The notes below the pieces were generated by a model that saw only the letters and a program-made list of their open reading frames with translations, searched no databases and had not been told where the DNA came from. DNA of 64,000 nt from Mycolicibacterium bacteremicum. GTDB lineage: Bacteria > Actinomycetota > Actinomycetes > Mycobacteriales > Mycobacteriaceae. The stretch covers positions 62,001 through 126,000 of the forward strand of contig NZ_MVHJ01000012.1 of NCBI RefSeq assembly GCF_002086115.1, given 5' to 3'. Each line of letters opens with the position of its first letter. Positions within the stretch are counted from its first letter, which is position 1. Positions 10,914-20,547 of the stretch are shown in pieces. The position numbers and the translations under genes were made by a program.

Positions 10914-11324
10914 TCAGATGTCGTGCGTGCCGAGCTCGGCCGAGTCCGGGCGTGGCCCGAACCGGTCGATGTAGGACTGGTGCTTGGCGGCGTCGCGCTC
11001 GCGGGCCAGCGCATCCACCAGGGATGGATCGAGCCCGTGTACCCGCAGCATGTGCCGCCGCCAGATCTTGTTCAGGGCGTGCGAGAAGTAGATGAACGGG
11101 ATCAGGATGGGCACCGTCATGCTCAGATGCACATACAGCGTGGTCGGGATGAGCCAGAACGGTGCGAGCACCAGCACCGCCGGGATCAGCACCCGTAGCA
11201 TCAGCCGGCGGGTCGCACCGTGCCCGGCCAGATCGTTGCGTACCCAGTCCAGCATCGAGTCGGGCAGCCGCCGACCCAGGCAGTAGCCGATCAGCTGGAA
11301 CAGATTCGGCTTCGTGGCGCTCAT
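10914..11324 (-). CDS. DUF5313 membrane protein
   Basis: Protein of 136 residues with a central pair of hydrophobic segments (about 44-62 and 66-84) between a basic N-terminal part (FQLIGYCLGRRLPDSMLDWVRNDL) and a charged C-terminus. It fits the actinobacterial DUF5313 family of unknown function. Its ATG directly follows the stop of ephG with no base between, so it is translated from the same mRNA. No catalytic motif is visible. Confidence 0.75.
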   Translation of the reverse strand: MSATKPNLFQLIGYCLGRRLPDSMLDWVRNDLAGHGATRRLMLRVLIPAVLVLAPFWLIPTTLYVHLSMTVPILIPFIYFSHALNKIWRRHMLRVHGLDPSLVDALARERDAAKHQSYIDRFGPRPDSAELGTHDI

Positions 11325-11768
11325 CTAGAGCCGGGGCCGCAGGGCGGGGATCACCGCGCCGGCAATGCCGCGGACCAGCGCCTTGGTCATGTCGAACATG
11401 TCGAAGTAGTCGCGCCACAGCGTGATGCGCCCGTCGTGCACCTCGAACACCCCGCACACCCAGAACTGCAGCCGTACCGGCCCGATGATCAGGGCGTCGG
11501 TGCGCTCGTTGAGCACCACCGCACCGTCGGCAGCGGTGCGGTGGATGGCCACATCGAATCCGAAACCGGGGCGGTCCAGGGCGGTGAACACCTTGATGGT
11601 GCGTCCCCTGCCGCGCACGGTGGGGAATCCGACGTTCTGGTAGACGATGTCGTCGTCGATGAGTGCGGCGGCGGTGTCGAGGTCCGGCCCGCGCAGCGCG
11701 AACAGGAACTTCTCCACCGTGGCGATGTTCTGCGCTTCGGTGCTGGTGGTCGATGCCTGGTCGGTCAT
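11325..11768 (-). CDS. ephG: Limonene-1,2-epoxide hydrolase family protein EphG
   Basis: Epoxide hydrolase of 147 residues with the cone-shaped SnoaL-like fold. Active-site elements typical of limonene epoxide hydrolase are present: Tyr and Asn in DIVYQNVGF, and the Arg/Asp pair in NERTDAL, with a later Asp in RDYFD. It opens epoxides by direct water attack without a covalent intermediate; Rv2740, its ortholog, accepts cholesterol-like and fatty epoxides. The ATG at 11768 follows a TACCCT hexamer ending seven bases upstream, so the mRNA would be leaderless or nearly so. It is divergent from a glycosyltransferase gene 24 bases away. Confidence 0.9.
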   Translation of the reverse strand: MTDQASTTSTEAQNIATVEKFLFALRGPDLDTAAALIDDDIVYQNVGFPTVRGRGRTIKVFTALDRPGFGFDVAIHRTAADGAVVLNERTDALIIGPVRLQFWVCGVFEVHDGRITLWRDYFDMFDMTKALVRGIAGAVIPALRPRL

Positions 11769-11792
11769 GGACCTCAGGGTATGTGACAGGGT

Positions 11793-12974
11793 GTGGCTGT
11801 GCGTGTAGCTGTGGTGGCCGGACCGGATCCCGGACATGCCTTCCCGGCCATCGCATTGTGCCGACGGCTGGCGGCCGCCGGAGATGAGCCGACGTTGTTC
11901 ACCGGTGCACAGTGGCTGGCGACCGCACGATCGGCCGGTGTGCAGGCCGAGCTGCTGGCCGGACTGGACCCCGACGAAGCCGACGACGACGGCGACGCCG
12001 GGGCCAAGATCCACCACCGCGCCGCCCGGATGGCGGTCCTCAACCGGCCCGCAATAGCCTCGCTCGCACCGGATCTGGTGGTATCGGATGTCATCACCGC
12101 CTGCGGTGGGATGGCCGCCGAGCAGCTCGGGCTGCCCTGGGTCGAACTGGACCCGCACCCGTTGTATCTGCCCTCGAAGGGGTTGCCCCCGCTGGGCAGC
12201 GGCCTGGCCCCGGGGGTGGGGGTACGCGGGCGGCTGCGCGACACGGTGCTGCGGGCGCTGACCGCGCGCTCGATCCGGGCCGGCCACCGGCACCGGCAGC
12301 AGGCCCGGGTGGGGATCGGGTTGCCGGCCCGCGATCCGGGTCCGCTGCGGCGCCTGGTGGCCACCCTGCCCGCCCTGGAGGTGCCGCGCCCGGACTGGCC
12401 CGCCGAGGCCGTGGTCGTCGGCCCGCTGCACTTCGAGCCCACCGATGCGGTGCTGACACCACCGCCCGGCGCCGGACCGCTGGTGGTGGTGGCGCCCTCG
12501 ACCGCGGTGACCGGCACCGCGGGACTGGCCGAACTGGCGTTGACGGCGCTGCGACCCGGCCGCGACCTGCCCGCCGGGGCCCGGATCGCGGTGTCGCGGC
12601 TGGGTGGGGCCGAGCTGGCGGTGCCGGACTGGGCCGTGGTGGGGCTGGGCCGACAGGACGAACTGCTGTCCGCCGCCGATGTGCTGGTCTGCGGCGGCGG
12701 GCACGGCATCGTGTCCAAGGCGCTGCTGCACGGCGTGCCGCTGGTCACCGTCCCCGGCGGGGGAGATCAGTGGGAGATCGCCAATCGCGTTGTACGTCAA
12801 GGGCTGGGTCGGTTGATCCGGCCGCTCACCGCGGAGTCGCTGACTGCGGCGGTGGCCGGGGTGCTGGACGATCCCGGGTACCGGGCGGCCGCCGAGCGCG
12901 CCCGGGTCGGGGCCGGCGACGTCGCCGATCCGGTACAGGTGTGCCATGACGCGTTGGCGACGGCCCGCCGGTAA
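11793..12974 (+). CDS. Glycosyltransferase, GT-B fold (UGT/MGT-like)
   Basis: Glycosyltransferase of 393 residues, ortholog of Rv2739c. The N-terminal half starts with the Rossmann strand VRVAVVAGPDPGHAFP. The C-terminal half carries the sugar-nucleotide site ADVLVCGGGHGIVSKALLHG and PLVTVPGGGDQWEIANRV, as in UDP-glycosyltransferases that modify lipids or natural products. Acceptor and sugar are unknown. It starts at GTG and is followed 16 bases later by the DUF3046 gene. Confidence 0.88.
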   Translation: MAVRVAVVAGPDPGHAFPAIALCRRLAAAGDEPTLFTGAQWLATARSAGVQAELLAGLDPDEADDDGDAGAKIHHRAARMAVLNRPAIASLAPDLVVSDVITACGGMAAEQLGLPWVELDPHPLYLPSKGLPPLGSGLAPGVGVRGRLRDTVLRALTARSIRAGHRHRQQARVGIGLPARDPGPLRRLVATLPALEVPRPDWPAEAVVVGPLHFEPTDAVLTPPPGAGPLVVVAPSTAVTGTAGLAELALTALRPGRDLPAGARIAVSRLGGAELAVPDWAVVGLGRQDELLSAADVLVCGGGHGIVSKALLHGVPLVTVPGGGDQWEIANRVVRQGLGRLIRPLTAESLTAAVAGVLDDPGYRAAAERARVGAGDVADPVQVCHDALATARR

Positions 12975-12990
12975 TCGGTAGGTTGGCGGC

Positions 12991-13185
12991 GTGCGTCTCA
13001 CCGAGTTCAACGAACGTGTCACCGGGCGGTTCGGTGCCGCCTACGGGGCATCGGTGCTCGTCGACCATGTGCTCAGTGCGCTGGGCGGCCGGACCGCCGC
13101 CGAGGCCATCGAGGCCGGCGTGGAACCCCGCGAGGTGTGGCGGGCGCTGTGCGCGGACTTCGAGGTCCCGCGCGATCAGTGGTGA
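12991..13185 (+). CDS. DUF3046 protein
   Basis: Small protein of 64 residues (MRLTEFNERV ... DFEVPRDQW) of the actinobacterial DUF3046 family, ortholog of Rv2738c, usually found upstream of recA. Function is unknown. The GTG start coincides with the predicted RNA start of a TAGGTT hexamer (12979-12984), suggesting its own leaderless transcript even though the glycosyltransferase gene is close upstream. Confidence 0.85.
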   Translation: MRLTEFNERVTGRFGAAYGASVLVDHVLSALGGRTAAEAIEAGVEPREVWRALCADFEVPRDQW

Positions 13186-13188
13186 GCC

Positions 13189-14079
13189 TCAGTGCGCGGG
13201 CCGGCCAAAAACCCGGTCCAGGAAGTCGATCTGATCGGCGCGCACCTGCGGGTCGAGGTAGATGTCGAAGTGGCCGTAGGGATAGCGGCGCAGTTCGCCG
13301 CGCGGGGCCCGTTCGGCGGTGGTGACCGTCGAGCGCGGCGGCGCGGTGGTGTCTGCGTCGCAGACGCACACCAGCACCGGCATGCGCAGCCGGCGGGCGA
13401 CGCGCACCGGTCGATAGAACGGGAAGCGCAGCATCAGCCGGGCGGCGAACTCGTTGCGCCACAGTGATTCCGGGCCGATGATCGCCGCGAGCCCCGGCTC
13501 GGCGTCGGGCGCGGTCATCGCCGCCACCGTTCCGGGTGCGCCGACCGCGGGCGCCAGCAGCGGCGGCCGGCCGCGCCAGGCCCCGATCTGGTCACGCAGG
13601 GCCAGTGCGGTGATACGTGCGGCGGTCGGTGGCGGCACCTCGGCCAGGGTCGGCAGCGCGTCGGTGAACGGTGCCTGGGAGATCACGGCCGCAATCGACG
13701 GGTCATCGGCGGCGACGGCCAGGACGTGGCCCCCGCTGAACGACGATCCCCACAGCGCGACCCGGGTGGGGTCGACACCGTCGAGCCCGCGGACCCACCC
13801 CAGCACGGCGCGGTAGTCGGCGTGCTGGGCGGCGATGTCGATGAGCTGGCGGGGTTGCCCGGTCGACGCGCCGAAACCGCGGTAGTCGAACAGCGCGACG
13901 ACATAGCCGGCCGCGCAGAACGCCTCGGCATAGGCGGGCAGCCCGTCGTCGCGGGTGCCGGCGAAGCCGTGTGCCATGACCACACAGGGTCGGTCACCGT
14001 CGGGTGACCCGGGCCGGTACAGGTACACCGCGAGGTGTTCGCCGGCGTGCGGAACCCGGACATCTTCGCGCTGGGACAC
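13189..14079 (-). CDS. Alpha/beta hydrolase (dipeptidyl-peptidase/acetyl-xylan esterase-like)
   Basis: Serine hydrolase of 296 residues. It has the oxyanion region [12 protein letters not shown], the nucleophile elbow [10 protein letters not shown] (Ser near 113), an acidic residue in [11 protein letters not shown] and a C-terminal His in YPYGHFDIY. An insert of about 80 residues forms a lid. Substrate unknown. The GTG start at 14079 is preceded by TATCGT ending six bases upstream, giving a leaderless mRNA. It diverges from recA and is the closer gene to the LexA box at 14125-14140, so damage control of this gene is possible. Confidence 0.85.
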   Translation of the reverse strand: MSQREDVRVPHAGEHLAVYLYRPGSPDGDRPCVVMAHGFAGTRDDGLPAYAEAFCAAGYVVALFDYRGFGASTGQPRQLIDIAAQHADYRAVLGWVRGLDGVDPTRVALWGSSFSGGHVLAVAADDPSIAAVISQAPFTDALPTLAEVPPPTAARITALALRDQIGAWRGRPPLLAPAVGAPGTVAAMTAPDAEPGLAAIIGPESLWRNEFAARLMLRFPFYRPVRVARRLRMPVLVCVCDADTTAPPRSTVTTAERAPRGELRRYPYGHFDIYLDPQVRADQIDFLDRVFGRPAH

Positions 14080-14124
14080 CTGCCGACGATACCGGGGTGC
14101 GGCGCGCGGCGTGTCACCTTGCCT

Positions 14125-14140
14125 TCGAACACCTGTTCGC
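14125..14140. promoter_or_regulatory. LexA (SOS) box upstream of recA
   Basis: TCGAACACCTGTTCGC matches the mycobacterial SOS box TCGAAC-N4-GTTCGA at all but the last base. It lies 108 bases before the recA ATG and 46 bases before the start of the divergent hydrolase gene. Confidence 0.85.
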
Positions 14141-14169
14141 TAATGTGGTGGGCGTTCGGCCGGAGTCAC

Positions 14170-14192
14170 TTGTCGGTGGTGCGTTCTAGTCT
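14170..14192 (+). promoter_or_regulatory. RecA-NDp (PafBC-type) promoter of recA
   Basis: TTGTCGGTG (14170-14178), an 8-base spacer and TAGTCT (14187-14192) match exactly the motif TTGTCRGTG-N8-TANNNT that drives LexA-independent damage induction through PafBC. RNA should start near 14199, leaving a leader of about 49 bases with a GGAGAGG ribosome site before recA. Confidence 0.85.
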
Positions 14193-14247
14193 CGCAGCCA
14201 ACCGACCGGAACCCCGGTCAACCGCACGACTACGGAGAGGTACTCCC

Positions 14248-15291
<1,044 letters not shown>

Positions 15292-15804
15292 GAAGCCGGC
15301 TGAACCCAAACGGGAGGAGCAGGCGCGGGACGTGTGCCTTCGCCTGCTCACCGTTCGGGCCCGCACCCGGGCCGAGCTGGAAGCGCAGCTGACCAAGCGC
15401 GGTTACCCCGAGGATGTCAGCGCCCGGGTGCTTGATCGACTGGTCGAGGTCGGGCTGCTCGACGATGCCGCGTTCGCCGAGGAATGGGTCCGAAGCCGTC
15501 GGACCAACTCCGGAAAAGGCAAGCGCGCGTTGGCCGCCGAGTTGCGGACCAAGGGGGTCGACGCCGAGCTCATCGCGTCGACGCTCGACAGCGTCGATGC
15601 GGGGGAGTGGCGGGTGCAGGCCGAGCAGCTGGTGGCCAACAAGTTGCGCCGCGAACGCCTCGACGACGAGCTGAAGGTGACCCGGCGGCTGGTCGCGATG
15701 CTGGCCCGCCGTGGTTACAGCCAGGGCATGGCCTTCGACGTGGTCAGCACGCAGCTCGCGCAGGAGCGCGAGCGGCGGGCGGTTTAGGCCGGCACCAGGC
15801 CCGA

Positions 15805-16563
15805 TCAGATCAGGAAGCCGCCGTCGACATTCAGGGCGATACCGGTGATGTAGCCGGAATCGGGGGAAGCCAGGAACGCCACCGCACTGGCGACGTCACC
15901 GGTCTGGCCGTAGTGACCGACGGCCAGTAGCGGGGTCATCTGCTCGGCCAGCGGGCCGTCGGCCGGGTTCATGTCGGTGGCAATGGGCCCGGGCTGGACG
16001 TTGTTCACGGTGATACCGCGCGGGCCGAGATCGCGGGCCAGTCCCCGGGTGAAGCCCGCGACGGCGGCCTTGGACAGCGCGTACACCGAAAACGCCGGTA
16101 CCGGAACGCGATCGGCGTTCACGCTGCCGATGTTGATGATGCGCCCGCCCTGACCCAGGTGCGGTACGGCGGCCTTGCTGGCCACGAACACGCCGCGGAC
16201 GTTGATGTTCACGATCCGGTCGAACTCCTCGAGATCGAAGTCTTCGATGAGCGCACCGGATGCCACTCCCGCGTTGTTGACCAGGATGTCCAGCCCGCCG
16301 AGTTCGGACACCGCGGACTCCACCGATGCGGCCACGGCCTGCGCGTCGGCGGCATCGGCCTGGATGGCCACCACCTTGGCGCCGTCGGCGGTCAGTTCGT
16401 TCACCAGTGCCTCGGCCGGCGCGGGTGATGAGTTGTAGGTGAAGGCGACCGAGGCGCCGTCGGCGACCAGCCGGCGGACGATCTCGGCACCGATGCCGCG
16501 CGAGGCGCCGGTCACCAGGGCGCGGCGGCCGGCCAGGGGAGCGGTGCGGGTGTTGTCGGTCAT
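15805..16563 (-). CDS. SDR family oxidoreductase (FabG-like)
   Basis: Classical short-chain dehydrogenase of 252 residues with GASRGIG at the nucleotide site, NNAGVASG, catalytic serine (INIGSVN) and YALSK. The C-terminal part VAFLASPDSGYITGIALNVDGG is typical of 3-oxoacyl-ACP reductase-like enzymes. ATG at 16563 with GGAGGA upstream. Divergent from a TetR regulator, with a 12-base perfect palindrome between them. Not part of the recA neighbourhood in M. tuberculosis, so an accessory gene. Confidence 0.88.
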   Translation of the reverse strand: MTDNTRTAPLAGRRALVTGASRGIGAEIVRRLVADGASVAFTYNSSPAPAEALVNELTADGAKVVAIQADAADAQAVAASVESAVSELGGLDILVNNAGVASGALIEDFDLEEFDRIVNINVRGVFVASKAAVPHLGQGGRIINIGSVNADRVPVPAFSVYALSKAAVAGFTRGLARDLGPRGITVNNVQPGPIATDMNPADGPLAEQMTPLLAVGHYGQTGDVASAVAFLASPDSGYITGIALNVDGGFLI

Positions 16564-16594
16564 GACGTCCTCCGGAGCGGGGAAAGTTCTTTCG

Positions 16595-16606
16595 AACCGA
16601 TCGGTT
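16595..16606. promoter_or_regulatory. TetR-type operator between SDR and tetR
   Basis: AACCGATCGGTT is a perfect palindrome placed 32 bases upstream of the SDR start and 78 bases before the TetR start, in the only noncoding gap between the divergent pair. Its position and symmetry fit the binding site of the neighbouring TetR protein. Confidence 0.65.
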
Positions 16607-16683
16607 ACATTCTGCGTACAGGTCAAGCGCCACTACGACAAGATCATTCCGTACTGTGGCCCGCATCACATCCGGAGGCGAAC

Positions 16684-17244
16684 ATGGCGATCGGCAGACC
16701 GCTGGGCTTCCATCCGCAGCAGGTGCTCGACACCGCCACCCGCCTGTTCTGGGAGCGTGGATTCGACGGAGTGTCGATCAGCGACCTCACCGAGGCCACC
16801 GGTGTCAATCGGCGCAGTCTGTACGCCACCTTCGGTTCCAAGGAGGACCTGTTCCGGCGCGCGGTGGAGCACTACGTCTGCGGGTACGGCGGCTATGCCG
16901 CCGAGGCGCTGGCTCGGCCCACGGCCCGCGCCGTCGCCCATGCGATGGTGCACGGCGCCGCCGACGCGACGACCGCGCCCGGTCGGCCGGCCGGTTGTCT
17001 GTTGGTGCAGGGCGGTGCCGACCTGGCCGATCTGCGCGGCGCTGGCGTCGCGGTGCTCGCCGATCGGTTCACCGAGGCGCAGGCCGGGGGTGAACTACCC
17101 GGCGCGGACCCGGTGGCGCTGGCGCGCTGGATCTCGGCGATCTGTCAGGGCATCGCGGTGCAGGCCCGCAGCGGTGCCACCCGTGAGGAACTGCACGCCA
17201 TTGCCGACATGTCACTGCGAGCCTGGCCCGAAGACGGTCAGTAG
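16684..17244 (+). CDS. TetR/AcrR family transcriptional regulator
   Basis: Regulator of 186 residues. The N-terminal HTH is LFWERGFDGVSISDLTEATGVNRRSLYATFGSKEDLF in outline (about residues 18-55); the ligand domain is close to the TetR subgroup with GCLLVQG. RBS GGAGG precedes the ATG, and a TACTGT hexamer (16652-16657) could be its -10. It most likely represses the divergent SDR through the palindrome between them. The 3' end overlaps the convergent marR stop by seven bases. Confidence 0.88.
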   Translation: MAIGRPLGFHPQQVLDTATRLFWERGFDGVSISDLTEATGVNRRSLYATFGSKEDLFRRAVEHYVCGYGGYAAEALARPTARAVAHAMVHGAADATTAPGRPAGCLLVQGGADLADLRGAGVAVLADRFTEAQAGGELPGADPVALARWISAICQGIAVQARSGATREELHAIADMSLRAWPEDGQ

Positions 17245-17672
17245 AGCCCGCGTTCGAGTTCGCCGAGCAAGCGCACCGCCGCGGCGACATCCCGATCCTC
17301 CCCGAGCGCCCCGGCGAGGATCGTGGCCCACAGATCCCGGATGCGCGCGAGGTTCTCGGCGGCCAGTTCGGTTGAGCGCAGCAATGATTGGCGGCTGTCG
17401 GCCGGATCGGGCGAGCGGTGCACCAGTCCCTTGGCCTCGAGGTCGCGCAGGGCGCGGCTGAGGTTGCTGCGCTGCAGCCCGGTTCCGGCGGCGACGGCGC
17501 TCGGGCTGGTGTCCGGGTGGTGATCGATATGGCGCAGCACCGTCACCTCGGTGGCCGAGAGATCCAGGACCGACGGGTCGGCCATCGTGCGCGTCTTGAG
17601 GGCGCGCGATACCGCGAGCACCAGGTCGGCCAGATCGGCGAGCTGCTCCCTGTGACGCGGTCGGGCTTGCAT
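17238..17672 (-). CDS. MarR family transcriptional regulator
   Basis: Winged-helix regulator of 144 residues: TEVTVLRHIDHHPDTSPSAVA, the recognition helix region LQRSNLSRALRDLEAKGLV and the wing RSPDPADSRQS. The ATG at 17672 is preceded by TAGAGT ending six bases upstream, giving a leaderless mRNA. A large inverted repeat lies between this gene and the divergent MFS exporter, so it probably represses both itself and the exporter in response to a small molecule. Confidence 0.88.
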   Translation of the reverse strand: MQARPRHREQLADLADLVLAVSRALKTRTMADPSVLDLSATEVTVLRHIDHHPDTSPSAVAAGTGLQRSNLSRALRDLEAKGLVHRSPDPADSRQSLLRSTELAAENLARIRDLWATILAGALGEDRDVAAAVRLLGELERGLY

Positions 17673-17686
17673 GCCCCCACTCTAGC

Positions 17687-17712
17687 TGATAGTTATAGAA
17701 ATATAACTATCA
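17687..17712. promoter_or_regulatory. MarR-type operator, 11-base inverted repeat
   Basis: TGATAGTTATA (17687-17697), spacer GAAA, then its exact reverse complement (17702-17712). A further half-site-like copy ATAACTATTA follows at 17717-17726. The block is strongly AT-rich against the GC-rich surroundings and covers the -35 region of marR and the region before the MFS gene. Confidence 0.75.
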
Positions 17713-17739
17713 AACGATAACTATTAGTGGAGTTGCTGT

Positions 17740-18960
17740 ATGACGACATCCGTCGACACCCCGGCGCGGACCGGCACCGCACCGCGCATCACGGCCGGGC
17801 TGCTGGTCACCCTCGCGCTGCTGTCGGCGGTTGCCCCGTTCGCCACCGACCTGTACCTGCCCGCCTTCCCGCAGATGGTCACCGACCTGCACACCACCCC
17901 GACGGACGTGCAGCTCACCCTGACCGCATTCCTGCTCGGGCTGGCCGGTGGTCAGCTGATCTTCGGCCCGCTCTCCGATCGCTTCGGCCGGGTCAGGCCG
18001 CTGCTGATCGGCGCCGTCATCTGCGTCATCGCCAGCCTGGTCGCCACCCTCGCCCCGACCGTGGAGGTGCTGATCGCCGCCCGGTTGGCCCAAGGGCTCA
18101 CCGGCGCTGCGGGCATGGTGATCGGCCGCGCCATCATCTCCGACCTGGCGACCGGCCGGGCCGCCGCCCGCGCCTTCAGCCTGATGATGATCGTCGGCGG
18201 GGTCGCCCCGATCGCCGCACCGCTGGCCGGCGGTTTCCTGGTCGGCCCGGTGGGCTGGCGCGGCGCGCTGGCCGTCATCCTGGCCCTGGTCGTGGTGATG
18301 CTGATCGCCGCGCTGGCCGTCATCCGCGAAACCCACACCGACCAGCGCCGCAGCGCGTTGCGGGCCGAGAAGGCCACCGCCGGTTCACCGCTGCGCGATC
18401 TGGGTCAACGCGTATACATCGGCAACCTGCTGGCCTTCGGGTTCGCCTTCGCGGTGATGATGGCCTACATCTCGGCGTCGCCGTTCGTCTACCAGACGAT
18501 GATGGGCCTGTCCTCGGCCCAGTACGGCGCGGTATTCGGGGTCAACGCGTTCGGGCTGCTGCTGATGAGCGCACTGAGCGCGCGGTTGTCGTCCCGGGTC
18601 GACCCGCGCCCGCTGGCCGCCGCCGGGCTGGCGCTGATCCTGCTCTCCAGCGTGGCGGTGCTGACCATCGCGCTGACCGGTATCCCGGCCGGCTGGCTGG
18701 CACTGCCGCTGTTCACCGCCGTCGCCGGGATGGGCCTGGTCTTCGGCAACGCGACCGCGCTGGCGCTGTCGGCTGCACCGCGAGCGGCCGGGACCGCCTC
18801 CGCGGTGCTGGGTGCCACCCAGTTCCTGCTCGCCGCCGCGGTGTCGCCGTTGGTCAGCCTGGCCGGCGAACACACCGCGGGCCCGCTGGGCATCGTGATG
18901 GTGTCCGCCGCGGTGGTGGCCTGCGCCGGGCTGGCGCTGGCGCGTCCGTCAGAGCGCTGA
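17740..18960 (+). CDS. MFS drug-efflux transporter, Bcr/CflA family
   Basis: Major facilitator of 406 residues with 12 predicted helices. The first loop carries the MFS signature GPLSDRFGRVRPLLIG and the first helix FATDLYLPAFPQM, both typical of the Bcr/CflA group of proton-driven drug exporters. It diverges from marR across an inverted-repeat operator, so it is likely induced by a toxic ligand. Its last 12 bases overlap the 3' end of the convergent ABC permease gene. Confidence 0.9.
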   Translation: MTTSVDTPARTGTAPRITAGLLVTLALLSAVAPFATDLYLPAFPQMVTDLHTTPTDVQLTLTAFLLGLAGGQLIFGPLSDRFGRVRPLLIGAVICVIASLVATLAPTVEVLIAARLAQGLTGAAGMVIGRAIISDLATGRAAARAFSLMMIVGGVAPIAAPLAGGFLVGPVGWRGALAVILALVVVMLIAALAVIRETHTDQRRSALRAEKATAGSPLRDLGQRVYIGNLLAFGFAFAVMMAYISASPFVYQTMMGLSSAQYGAVFGVNAFGLLLMSALSARLSSRVDPRPLAAAGLALILLSSVAVLTIALTGIPAGWLALPLFTAVAGMGLVFGNATALALSAAPRAAGTASAVLGATQFLLAAAVSPLVSLAGEHTAGPLGIVMVSAAVVACAGLALARPSER

Positions 18961-19824
18961 ACCGTCCTGCGCCAACGGTTTGGCGGCCAACGGTGCCGGG
19001 CCCTTCTTCGAGCGCCGCAACCGGGCCTCCAACCGGGTCGCGAACGCCGACAGCGCGAAGTTCAGCCCGATCATCAGCACCGCGATCACCATCAGCGCGG
19101 GAATATAGTTGCCGTACGCCGAACCCACGCTCTGGGCCTGGCGCACCATCTCGACGAAGGTGATCTGGTAGCCGATGGCGGTGTCCTTGAGCACCACCAC
19201 CATCTGCGACACCAGCACCGGCAGCATCGAGGTGATGGCCTGGGGCAGCTGCACCGAGGCCATCGTCTGCGACCACCTCATGCCCAGCGCCGAGGCAGCC
19301 TCGGCCTGCCCGCGGGGCAGCGCGTGCACGCCGGTGCGCACGATCTCGGCGATCACCGCGGCGTTGTACAGCGTGAGTCCGGTGATCACACCGGCCAGCG
19401 CCAGGTACTCCGAGGCGAAAACGCCGTACATCGCGAACAGCGCGTAGGAGAACAGCATCATGATCAGCACCGGCACGGCGCGGAAGAATTCGACGAACAC
19501 GCCGCACGACCAACTCACCGCGCGCACCGGTGACAGCCGGCCGACGCCGAGCAGGCACCCGAGCACCAGCGCCAGCACGATCGACACTGCCGCGGCGGTC
19601 AGCGTGCCCTCGATGCCGGGCAGCACGTAGGTCGTCCACAGGTTGCCGGTCAGGAACGGCTCCCACTTGGCGGCGTCGAACTGCCCGGCGGCGGCGAACT
19701 TCCACACCACCCAGGCGCCGATCGCGGCGAACGCCACGACCGTGGCGACGGCCAGCGCCAGGTTGATCCGGCGTGCCCGGGGACCGGGCGCGTCGAAGAG
19801 AACCGAGGACCCCGCGCTCGTCAT
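18949..19824 (-). CDS. gluD: Glutamate-type ABC transporter permease
   Basis: Inner-membrane permease of 291 residues, last gene of a four-gene amino-acid uptake operon. The hydrophobic N-terminal helix is followed by the TM core with the EAA-type loop (EAASALGMRWSQTMASVQLPQA) that contacts the ATPase. The C-terminus is basic (RLEARLRRSKKG). I took ATG 19824 (MTSAGSSVLF); an ATG seven codons upstream is possible. The gene names follow corynebacterial gluABCD by order and similarity; the substrate is inferred. Confidence 0.88.
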   Translation of the reverse strand: MTSAGSSVLFDAPGPRARRINLALAVATVVAFAAIGAWVVWKFAAAGQFDAAKWEPFLTGNLWTTYVLPGIEGTLTAAAVSIVLALVLGCLLGVGRLSPVRAVSWSCGVFVEFFRAVPVLIMMLFSYALFAMYGVFASEYLALAGVITGLTLYNAAVIAEIVRTGVHALPRGQAEAASALGMRWSQTMASVQLPQAITSMLPVLVSQMVVVLKDTAIGYQITFVEMVRQAQSVGSAYGNYIPALMVIAVLMIGLNFALSAFATRLEARLRRSKKGPAPLAAKPLAQDGSAL

Positions 19825-19852
19825 ATTTGTCCGTTCTTCGCGCAAGCGCTCA

Positions 19853-20533
19853 TCACCGCAGCACCGCCCAGCGCTTGCCCAGCCAGCCGAACAGCAGGCC
19901 CATCGGCAGTGTGAGGATGACGAAGCCGATCGCGAAGATGCCGCCGACCACCAGCAGTGCCGAGGTGTTCTCCACCATCTCCTTCATCAGCAGCGCCGCC
20001 TCGGCCACCCCGATCGCCGAGGCGATGGTGGTGTTCTTCGTCAGCGCGATCAACACCGAACCGAGCGGAATGATGACCGCTCGAAAAGCCTGCGGCAACA
20101 AGATGATCCGCAGATTCTGCGAGAAGGTCAGGCCGAGCGAACGCGCTGCCTCGGCCTGACCCATCGGCACGGTGTTCACCCCGGACCGGATCGCCTCACA
20201 GACGAACGCGGCGGTGTACACCGTCAGGCCCAGCACCGCGAGCCGGAAGTTGCTGTCGATGATCGAGGTCGGCGAGTTCGGGTCGGTCAGCGTGATGTGC
20301 AGCGTGTTGGCCAGCCCCAGCGAACAGAACACCAGGATCAGTGTCAGCGGGGTGTTGCGCACCACGTTGACGTAGCTGGTGCCCACCGCCCGCATCACCG
20401 GTACCGGCGACAGGCGCATCGCGGCCAGGACGGTACCCAGCACCAGCGCGCCTATCGCCGCGTACACCGTGAGTTCGATGGTGACCAGGAACGCGGCGAA
20501 GATCCGGTCCTGATACTCGCTGAAAACCTCCAC
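19853..20533 (-). CDS. gluC: Glutamate-type ABC transporter permease
   Basis: Permease of 226 residues of the HisM/GlnP type. TM segments flank the conserved loop EAARSLGLTFSQNLRIILLPQAFR, which binds the ATP-binding subunit, and FRAVIIPLGS follows. It pairs with the second permease encoded 28 bases downstream. The start is 14 bases after the gluB stop. Confidence 0.9.
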   Translation of the reverse strand: MEVFSEYQDRIFAAFLVTIELTVYAAIGALVLGTVLAAMRLSPVPVMRAVGTSYVNVVRNTPLTLILVFCSLGLANTLHITLTDPNSPTSIIDSNFRLAVLGLTVYTAAFVCEAIRSGVNTVPMGQAEAARSLGLTFSQNLRIILLPQAFRAVIIPLGSVLIALTKNTTIASAIGVAEAALLMKEMVENTSALLVVGGIFAIGFVILTLPMGLLFGWLGKRWAVLR

Positions 20534-20547
20534 GCCCGCGGATCCGC

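Noticed and set aside
10210..10974. A 254-codon Arg-rich frame inside pspM that could be taken for the fourth psp gene (Rv2742c)
   Set aside because: It is the second frame of pspM and runs into the opposite-strand DUF5313 gene; its composition is that of an out-of-frame reading. No independent psp gene follows.
11769..13022. A 565-codon reading of ephG starting far upstream
   Set aside because: The extra part is antisense to the glycosyltransferase gene; the short EphG with a normal start fits the family length.
14035..14247. A longer recA with 71 more N-terminal codons
   Set aside because: It would run through the LexA box and PafBC promoter; the conserved N-terminus begins at 14248 after a good ribosome site.
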